Assembly: GCA_001828445.1 (NCBI GenBank) | Contig: MHYJ01000075.1 | Coordinates: 1 to 11,340 of the forward strand | Reading direction: 5' to 3' | DNA length: 11,340 nucleotides | Source: Planctomycetes bacterium RBG_16_43_13 | Lineage (GTDB): Bacteria; Planctomycetota; MHYJ01 | Shown here: positions 6,744-11,340 of the stretch, piece by piece | How positions within the stretch are numbered: the stretch's first letter is position 1 | How the letters are laid out: each line of letters begins with the position of its first letter | Translations under genes and position numbers: made by a program | Notes under the pieces: generated by a model | Database searches by the model: none | What the model saw: the letters and a program-made list of their open reading frames with translations, nothing else | What the model was told of the DNA's origin: nothing

Positions 6744-8036
6744 TTATAACTTCCTAAATATCTCATAGCAAGCATTAACTGTCCTATCTATATCCGCCTC
6801 GGTGTGAACTGCGGAGACAAATGCCGTCTCAAATTGAGAAGGTGGCAAATAAAATCCCGACTTGAGCATACCCCAGAAAAATTTAGCATATCTCTTCGTA
6901 TCGCACCTTGATGCGGAAGAGAAATCGTAAACTCTACCACTCGTGAAAAACGGTGTGAACATTGAGCCAATAGCATTCACCGATAAGGAAACCCCGCTCA
7001 ACCGAGCCGCATTTAGAAATCCTTCCCTCAAATAAGAGGTCACCCTCTCCATCCTCTTATACGGCTTATCCTTTTTCAGACATCTCAAAACCGCCTTGCC
7101 CGCCGCTACCGCCACTGGATTGCCGGACAACGTCCCCGCCTGATAGACAGGTCCAGACGGAGAAACGAGTTTCATAATATCTCTCCTCCCGCCATACGCA
7201 CCTATCGGCATACCACCACCGATAATTTTCCCAAGCGTAGTTAAATCCGGCTCTATTCCAAAAATATTTTGCGCCCCGCCGAAGCAAAGCCGAAAACCCG
7301 TTATCACTTCATCAAATATCAAAACGATACCATATTTTTTTGTTATCGCCCTCATCTCTTCTAAAAAGCCATCTCGAGGCAGGACGACCCCCATATTCCC
7401 GGCTATCGGCTCGACTATTATGCAGGCAATCTCCCTCCACCTCTTACGACATAGAGAAATTAGTGCATCCGCATCATTATACGGCAGGACGAATGTCTTA
7501 TCAGAATACGATTTAGGCACGCCCGGACTCGTCGGCACGGCTAATGTCGCCGCACCCGAGCCAGCCTTCACGAGCATTCCATCGGAGTGTCCGTGATAGC
7601 ACCCCTCGAATTTCACTACCGAATCCCGCCCCGTGAATGCCCTCGCAAGTCGGACGGCGCTCATAACCGCCTCCGTGCCGGAATTTACGAGCCGAACCAT
7701 ATCGACAGACGGGATGGCGTCAACGAGCATCCTCGCCAACTCCACCTCCGCCACCGTAGGCGCCCCGAAGGACGTGCCACTCGGCAGGGCGGATTTTATA
7801 TGCCTATCAATCGGCGGATACGAATGCCCATAAATGAGAGGACCCCACGATGAGACGTAGTCAATGTATGAATTGCCATCCACATCTATGAAACGAGACC
7901 CCACACCTTTTTTTATAAAAATCGGCGTACCGCCCACCGCCTTAAACGCCCTCACGGGGCTATTTACTCCGCCGGGGATATATTTTATTGCAGTCCTGTA
8001 TTCAGCCCGTGATTTATTGAATTTGTAGTTACCCAT
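6744..8036 (-). CDS. hemL: Glutamate-1-semialdehyde 2,1-aminomutase
   Basis: HemL is the PLP enzyme that isomerises glutamate-1-semialdehyde to 5-aminolevulinate, the C5 route into haem and other tetrapyrroles. The 430 residues are full length for the family. They show 'YIPGGVNSPVRAF' at the N-terminus, the gating region 'CYHGHSDGMLVKAGSGAAT' and 'VPTSPGVP', the cofactor-contacting Asp242 in 'LIFDEVITGFR', and the Schiff-base lysine Lys270 in 'TLGKIIGGGMPIGAYGG'. Together these separate HemL from other class III aminotransferases. It is the first gene of the minus-strand block and has the block's clearest ribosome binding site (AAGGCGGG just before the ATG) and promoter. No hemA or other haem gene lies within the window. 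Confidence 0.97.
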   Translation of the reverse strand: MGNYKFNKSRAEYRTAIKYIPGGVNSPVRAFKAVGGTPIFIKKGVGSRFIDVDGNSYIDYVSSWGPLIYGHSYPPIDRHIKSALPSGTSFGAPTVAEVELARMLVDAIPSVDMVRLVNSGTEAVMSAVRLARAFTGRDSVVKFEGCYHGHSDGMLVKAGSGAATLAVPTSPGVPKSYSDKTFVLPYNDADALISLCRKRWREIACIIVEPIAGNMGVVLPRDGFLEEMRAITKKYGIVLIFDEVITGFRLCFGGAQNIFGIEPDLTTLGKIIGGGMPIGAYGGRRDIMKLVSPSGPVYQAGTLSGNPVAVAAGKAVLRCLKKDKPYKRMERVTSYLREGFLNAARLSGVSLSVNAIGSMFTPFFTSGRVYDFSSASRCDTKRYAKFFWGMLKSGFYLPPSQFETAFVSAVHTEADIDRTVNACYEIFRKL

Positions 8037-8039
8037 TTT

Positions 8040-8047
8040 CCCGCCTT
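8040..8047 (-). promoter_or_regulatory. hemL ribosome binding site
   Basis: On the minus strand AAGGCGGG ends three bases before the hemL ATG at 8036. It is the clearest Shine-Dalgarno-like site of the minus-strand genes; most others show none. Confidence 0.5.
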
Positions 8048-8050
8048 ATG

Positions 8051-8078
8051 ATTTTATGTCTTTGTGATGAGATGTCAA
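8051..8078 (-). promoter_or_regulatory. Sigma70-type promoter of the hemL operon
   Basis: On the minus strand a perfect -35 TTGACA (8073-8078) is followed after 16 bp by TAAAAT (8051-8056), five of six matches to the -10 consensus. The expected start site, about seven bases on, would leave a leader of only about 8 nt and would cut into the ribosome binding site. The real start may therefore lie slightly earlier, or the message may be nearly leaderless. Confidence 0.55.
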
Positions 8079-8156
8079 AGGATTTTCTTCGCCCTACGCA
8101 CTTTGCTCATAATACTGTATTGCCTTAATAGGGAGCAGTATAAAAATCCCCAATTC

Positions 8157-8170
8157 CTTAATATATTAAG
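8157..8170. repeat. Perfect 14-bp palindrome CTTAATATATTAAG
   Basis: A perfect inverted repeat lies between the FkbM gene end and the hemL promoter. Its left arm (CCTTAATA) recurs in direct orientation at 8123-8130. It could be an operator upstream of the hemL promoter or an A/T-rich hairpin after the FkbM gene. No T-run directly follows it on the minus strand, so terminator function is weakly supported. Confidence 0.3.
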
Positions 8171-8206
8171 TGATATGAGGTAAAACACAAGAGGCATACT
8201 TAGATT

Positions 8207-9004
8207 TTATTTCTCTAATAATAAATTAACAAAGCCCCTACCGTTTCCTGAATTTATACACATCGCAACAATTTTTTCTGAAGGTAAAGAACTTATATGT
8301 TTGTTATTTTCGTCAATAAGCCCTATTCCAAATCCATAGTCCTCTATTTTTCCCAACAAGTCCAGGGCTTCTGTTCCCATATTCTTTAAGCCATAAGGCC
8401 AAAATTCCATAATAATTTTTAATTTGTTATTTGATATAATTCTTTGGGCACCTTCTAATATTAATCCTTCACTGCCCTGAGTATCCATTTGAATGATATC
8501 TACTTTGAAGTCCTTGCTATATTTTTCAAAAAACCTATCAAGTGAAGTTGTTTCAACTTCTACAAAACCATTTTCTTCTCTAACATTCTGTTCCGCTAAA
8601 GAAAACGCACCAAAATTTAATTTATCCAGAAAGAGTTTTAGTGTTCCTTGTTTATTGGTAACCGCAGCTTGTAACGGTATGACATTTTTATAGCCATTTT
8701 CCTTAATATTCTTAACAAGTAACTTATAATTTTTGGGTTCCGGCTCGAAGGCATAAACTCTGCCATTAGGGCCAACTCTATTTGCGGCTATCAATGTATA
8801 ATACCCAATATTTGCGCCAATATTTACTACAGTCATATCTTTGGTAAGTAACTTTTGAAGAAGTTCGGTTTCGAAAGGTTCCCATACTCCGCTGGTCAAT
8901 AAAACAGGGGCAATGACAGTATCTTCGGTATTTATATACATTTTATTCCCCTGACAGTTGGTTAGAACCTCTCCTCTGGGGCTTGTTAATTCGGAATCCT
9001 TCAT
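8207..9004 (-). CDS. FkbM family SAM-dependent methyltransferase
   Basis: This 265-residue cytosolic protein has the Rossmann methyltransferase core of the FkbM (Methyltransf_21) family, whose members O-methylate sugars of polysaccharides, glycolipids and natural products. SAM-binding motif I is 'VVNIGANIGYYT' (59-70). It is followed by the acidic motif 'FEPEP' (86-90), 'LQAAV' (111-115), and the family signature 'DIIQMDTQGSEGLILEGA' (169-186), the usual position of the metal-binding or catalytic acid. Length is normal for stand-alone FkbM proteins, and no glycosyltransferase is fused. It runs in the same direction as the hemL block but is 170 bp upstream, with a separate promoter between, so it is probably its own unit. 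Three sampled lines average about 33% G+C, as low as the nuclease, which may mark transfer. The substrate is unknown. The ATG at 9004 has no Shine-Dalgarno; an ATG at residue 22 is a possible later start but would lose family N-terminal sequence. Confidence 0.9.
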   Translation of the reverse strand: MKDSELTSPRGEVLTNCQGNKMYINTEDTVIAPVLLTSGVWEPFETELLQKLLTKDMTVVNIGANIGYYTLIAANRVGPNGRVYAFEPEPKNYKLLVKNIKENGYKNVIPLQAAVTNKQGTLKLFLDKLNFGAFSLAEQNVREENGFVEVETTSLDRFFEKYSKDFKVDIIQMDTQGSEGLILEGAQRIISNNKLKIIMEFWPYGLKNMGTEALDLLGKIEDYGFGIGLIDENNKHISSLPSEKIVAMCINSGNGRGFVNLLLEK

Positions 9005-9042
9005 ATAAAAACTAAAAACACATTATCTCTTCTAATTTACCC

Positions 9043-9073
9043 ATATTAGGACAAAAATAAGATTAGTTGTCAA
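9043..9073 (-). promoter_or_regulatory. Possible promoter of the FkbM gene
   Basis: On the minus strand TTGACA (9068-9073) precedes TAATAT (9043-9048), but the spacer is 19 bp, longer than ideal. The -35 context CTTTGACA is the same as at the hemL promoter. The leader to the ATG would be about 30 nt. Confidence 0.35.
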
Positions 9074-9141
9074 AGAAAAAACAAACTTATCACCACAAAA
9101 AGATAATCCACATATGAATCGTCGGGCAAGCCCTATCGTAT

Positions 9142-9170
9142 TTGACTTATCCCGTCCATAGTGATACCAT
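9142..9170 (+). promoter_or_regulatory. Possible promoter of the receptor-like kinase gene
   Basis: TTGACT (9142-9147) and TACCAT (9165-9170) are separated by 17 bp, giving five and four matches to the sigma70 consensus. The start site would fall near 9177, leaving a leader of about 11 nt before the ATG at 9188. The gap 9005-9187 is a divergent promoter region; nothing else was recognised in it. Confidence 0.4.
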
Positions 9171-9187
9171 ACCTCTTGAGAAAATAT

Positions 9188-11340
9188 ATGCCTTACAGAA
9201 AGTTAGATAAAGGCGACAGGTTATCAGAATACGTCCTCATCCAGAGAATCGGCGAGGGCGGCTTCGGCGAAGTTTGGAAGGCGGAACACGTCCACCTCCA
9301 CGGCAAAACAGTCGCTATCAAAATCCCTCGAGACGTCAAGGCAGTAGAGACAATCAAAAACGAGGCGACATTCCAGCAACAACTCGAACATCCGAACATA
9401 GTCAGGACGCTCGACCTCAATCTCCAGAGCGACCCGCCATACTTCATTATGGAGTATGTGGACGGCAGAAATCTGCGGCAGGTCATCAACGAGGACGGCA
9501 TCCTCCCGCCCCTCTACGCAGTGGATATCGCCACACAGATTCTTGACGCACTCTCCTACGCACACTCGAAGGGAATAATGCACAAGGATATAAAACCAGA
9601 GAATATACTCATAGAGAAGCGTGAGGATGCCCCAATAGGTCGAGACAAAAAAATAGTAACCACGCACTTCGTAAAGATAACGGATTTGGGATTGGGGAGA
9701 GGGACTGTCGGTCCCGTGAGCGACATTGTGCTGTCTGGAAATTTCAGGACGTCAGGGGCGCTCTCGTATTCCGGAACTGTATATTACATCGCACCTGAAC
9801 AGTTGTCGCCGAATAGGATAATCGACGAGCGGGCGGATATTTATTCTGTCGGCGTGGTGCTGTATGAGATGCTGACAGGCGAGTTACCCCTCGGGATGGA
9901 TTTACCAAGCGAGCTCAACCCCGTCGTCCCTCCGCTCTTGGACAGGATAATAAAAAAGGCGTTGAGCATAGATAGGGATTTGCGCTACGCATCCGCAGAC
10001 GATATGGAGATAGAGCTGATAAAGGCGCGGCAGGAACTGAAACAACAGGGCGTCCCATTTCATACTCCGCAATCCGACCCCACCCCACATTCCGAACTCT
10101 CAACTCCCAACTCCCAACTCCTAACTCCCACCTACCACCTACTGCGTAAGGCAGGCGCGAAAATATCATCCGTAGCGAAACGTATCAAGGACTCAATGAG
10201 AGGGAAACATAATAAACTTATAACGTTGATTACGATTTTATCCTCGCTCTTATTCGTTGTAGTGATAGTCATCGCCATCTCGCCGAGCGGCACACATACT
10301 CCGCAATCCGACCCCACCCCACATTCCCAACTCGTAACTCCCCACTCCCACCTACCACCTACCATTAAAAAAGAAGAGACCACTAAAGATAACGAGGACA
10401 ATCCACAACCCGAACTTCCCACTCCTATTCCCGACCCTCCACCTACAAACTCTCAACTCCCAACTCACAACCCTCAACTCTATAAAGGCACGATACTCGT
10501 CGAGACCGAGCCGTCTGGGGCAGACGTTTATGTGGATAATGTGAAGAAGGACAAGCCGACGCCGCTCATCCTTGCGGGCGAGGGGAGACACACATTGCGA
10601 TTGCAGAGAGAGGGCTACACACCGTATGAATCCACGATAGAAATATCGGAGGCGAATCAGCAGCTATTTGTGAAGTTCGAGAAGGTGTCGCCTCTACCAT
10701 CGCCGAATGTCGAGATTAAGGCGACCCTATCCGCCGCTATTTACCTCGACAACAAATACGTAGGCAAGCCGCCTCTTACTATGAAGGCACTGTCGCCGGG
10801 CAGATACGCCGTCCGCATACTCGGTATAGAAAAGGCGATAGATGTAGATGCGGGGAGAGATGCAGCATTTAACTTCACACTTGAGGAGTTAGAATTGGCT
10901 TATGTTCCTGCGGGCAAATTCACAATGGGAGATGACAAGGGCGGTGCGGACGAGGGACCCGCCCACGAGGTCTATCTTGACACATATTACATTGACAAAT
11001 ACGAGGTAACGAATGAGAAATACGCCGTATTCTTGAACTATATAAAGATGTCGAACGACCACAGCCGCTGTAATGCCGACGAGCCGAAGGGCAAAGACCA
11101 CACACCGCATTTTTGGATAGACAAACGTTATAATAAATCCGACCAGCCGGTTGTAGGTGTTGACTGGTTCGACTGCTACGGCTACGCCGCCTGGGCTGAC
11201 AAACGGCTACCTACAGAGGCAGAGTGGGAAAAGGCAGCAAGGGGAACTAAAAATTTCAAATATCCCTGGGGCAACGAGTGGAACTCTATGTATGCGAATT
11301 GGGGCGAGGGCGGCAACATTGATGGCTCTCCGCTTCCAGC
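9188..11340 (+). CDS. Receptor-like Ser/Thr kinase: kinase, membrane helix, two PEGA-type domains, FGE-sulfatase domain (3' end outside window)
   Basis: The frame is open from the ATG at 9188 to the right edge: 717 complete codons, no stop. Residues 14-285 form a Ser/Thr kinase with glycine loop G-E-G-G-F-G (22-27), Lys45 (VAIK), Glu59, catalytic loop 'HKDIKPEN' (Asp134, Asn139), DLG (166-168) in place of DFG, and A-P-E (202-204). The usual HRD Arg is Lys. A Pro/Ser/Thr/Gln linker (about 292-319) and a basic stretch precede one membrane helix (about 344-364), with the kinase inside the cell. Two more low-complexity stretches (about 370-431) lead to a PEGA domain (432-497, 'GTILVETEPSGADVYVDN') and a second PEGA-like repeat (about 507-565). 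From about 570 comes an FGE/SUMF1-type domain ('YVPAGKFTMGDDKGG', 'YYIDKYEVTNEKYAVFL', 'RLPTEAEWEKAARG', 'YPWGNEW'). Its later part, including any copper-binding cysteines of true FGE, is missing here, so catalysis versus ligand binding cannot be told. A TTG at 9176 is a possible earlier start. Confidence 0.92.
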   Translation, partial: MPYRKLDKGDRLSEYVLIQRIGEGGFGEVWKAEHVHLHGKTVAIKIPRDVKAVETIKNEATFQQQLEHPNIVRTLDLNLQSDPPYFIMEYVDGRNLRQVINEDGILPPLYAVDIATQILDALSYAHSKGIMHKDIKPENILIEKREDAPIGRDKKIVTTHFVKITDLGLGRGTVGPVSDIVLSGNFRTSGALSYSGTVYYIAPEQLSPNRIIDERADIYSVGVVLYEMLTGELPLGMDLPSELNPVVPPLLDRIIKKALSIDRDLRYASADDMEIELIKARQELKQQGVPFHTPQSDPTPHSELSTPNSQLLTPTYHLLRKAGAKISSVAKRIKDSMRGKHNKLITLITILSSLLFVVVIVIAISPSGTHTPQSDPTPHSQLVTPHSHLPPTIKKEETTKDNEDNPQPELPTPIPDPPPTNSQLPTHNPQLYKGTILVETEPSGADVYVDNVKKDKPTPLILAGEGRHTLRLQREGYTPYESTIEISEANQQLFVKFEKVSPLPSPNVEIKATLSAAIYLDNKYVGKPPLTMKALSPGRYAVRILGIEKAIDVDAGRDAAFNFTLEELELAYVPAGKFTMGDDKGGADEGPAHEVYLDTYYIDKYEVTNEKYAVFLNYIKMSNDHSRCNADEPKGKDHTPHFWIDKRYNKSDQPVVGVDWFDCYGYAAWADKRLPTEAEWEKAARGTKNFKYPWGNEWNSMYANWGEGGNIDGSPLP
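10061..10143 (+). repeat. Heptanucleotide array, block 1 (coding, before the membrane helix)
   Basis: From 10095 there are seven consecutive 7-bp units: AACTCTC, AACTCCC, AACTCCC, AACTCCT, AACTCCC, ACCTACC, ACCTACT. Upstream, degenerate heptads run back to 10061. The first 33 bp (10061-10093) are identical to 10295-10327. It encodes the Pro/Ser/Thr/Gln-rich linker at residues 292-319. Confidence 0.85.
10295..10363 (+). repeat. Heptanucleotide array, block 2 (coding, after the membrane helix)
   Basis: It starts with the same 33 bp as block 1, then units CATTCCC (10322-10328, overlapping the 33 bp), AACTCGT, AACTCCC, CACTCCC, ACCTACC, ACCTACC. The offset from block 1 is 234 bp, a multiple of three, so the peptide HTPQSDPTPHS recurs in the same frame at residue 370. 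Confidence 0.85.
10412..10481 (+). repeat. Heptanucleotide array, block 3 (coding, before PEGA domain 1)
   Basis: Ten consecutive degenerate 7-bp units run from 10412 (GAACTTC, CCACTCC, TATTCCC, GACCCTC, CACCTAC, AAACTCT, CAACTCC, CAACTCA, CAACCCT, CAACTCT). They encode a Pro/Thr/Gln/Asn/Leu linker that ends directly at the first PEGA domain. This block is more diverged and lacks the 33-bp start. Confidence 0.75.

Larger units (their letters stand above)
679..8036 (-). other. Predicted six-gene operon: hemL, glycosyltransferase, miaB, ribD, nuclease, HAD hydrolase
   Basis: All six genes share the minus strand with gaps of 11, 71, -4, 10 and 7 bp. The only strong promoter-like sequence is upstream of hemL and no convincing terminator interrupts the block. 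The products are unrelated housekeeping enzymes, so the grouping reflects co-transcription rather than one pathway. The 71-bp gap before miaB could hide an internal promoter; only a weak TAGAAT -10 candidate was seen there. Confidence 0.6.

Noticed and set aside
7587..7853. Arg/Pro-rich + strand frames opposite hemL
   Set aside because: The composition is typical of antisense reading of a G+C-richer gene, and hemL is unambiguous here.
9193..9667. Two minus-strand open frames of 102 and 147 codons opposite the kinase domain
   Set aside because: The + strand here encodes an unbroken kinase with all its motifs. The antisense peptides show no domain and are shadows.
10061..10481. The repeat blocks as a CRISPR array
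   Set aside because: The units are 7 bp, contiguous and degenerate, with no unique spacers of regular length, and they lie inside an open kinase gene.
9902..10591. Several minus-strand open frames rich in GSWELGV-like peptide
   Set aside because: They arise because the heptamer repeat has no stops on either strand. The coding signal is on the + strand.

Overview
The window looks like chromosomal DNA of an uncultured bacterium, possibly a planctomycete or a neighbouring signalling-rich phylum. The clues are the style of the two Ser/Thr kinases at its edges. The left one ends with a C-lobe of the type 'INPNVPKDVEKVCLRAL...RYQKAGEMAEDI..YLAGKP', and the right one is fused to PEGA and formylglycine-generating-enzyme (FGE/SUMF1-type) domains. 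Sigma70-like promoters fit Bacteria. Few genes have a clear Shine-Dalgarno site. The phylum assignment is inference only.

Layout. Positions 1-224 hold the last 73 codons of a + strand Ser/Thr kinase. Positions 358-696 hold a small + strand protein with two identically spaced four-cysteine zinc modules. Its end overlaps, tail to tail, a six-gene minus-strand block at 679-8036. In transcription order that block is hemL (glutamate-1-semialdehyde aminomutase), a GT83/ArnT-like membrane glycosyltransferase, miaB (tRNA methylthiotransferase), ribD (riboflavin deaminase/reductase), a PD-(D/E)XK nuclease and a HAD-family hydrolase. Genes are separated by -4 to about 70 bp, so one operon is likely, and a good TTGACA/TAAAAT promoter lies just before hemL. 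The nuclease is much more A/T-rich than hemL and sits among housekeeping genes, which suggests a late insertion that kept the operon intact. At 8207-9004 there is a separate minus-strand FkbM-type methyltransferase, also A/T-rich.

From 9188 to the right edge there is one open + strand reading frame (717 codons visible, no stop) encoding a receptor-like kinase: cytoplasmic kinase domain, proline/serine/threonine linker, one membrane helix, a second linker, two PEGA-type beta domains, then the start of an FGE-sulfatase domain.

The most unusual signal is in the linkers of this kinase. They are encoded by arrays of degenerate 7-bp units (consensus AACTCCC/ACCTACC) in three blocks. Blocks 1 and 2 begin with a perfect 33-bp direct repeat whose copies lie exactly 234 bp (78 codons) apart and bracket the transmembrane helix. 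Recombination between them would remove the membrane anchor and keep the frame. No tRNA, rRNA, CRISPR array or recognisable insertion sequence was seen. All intergenic gaps are under about 190 bp.
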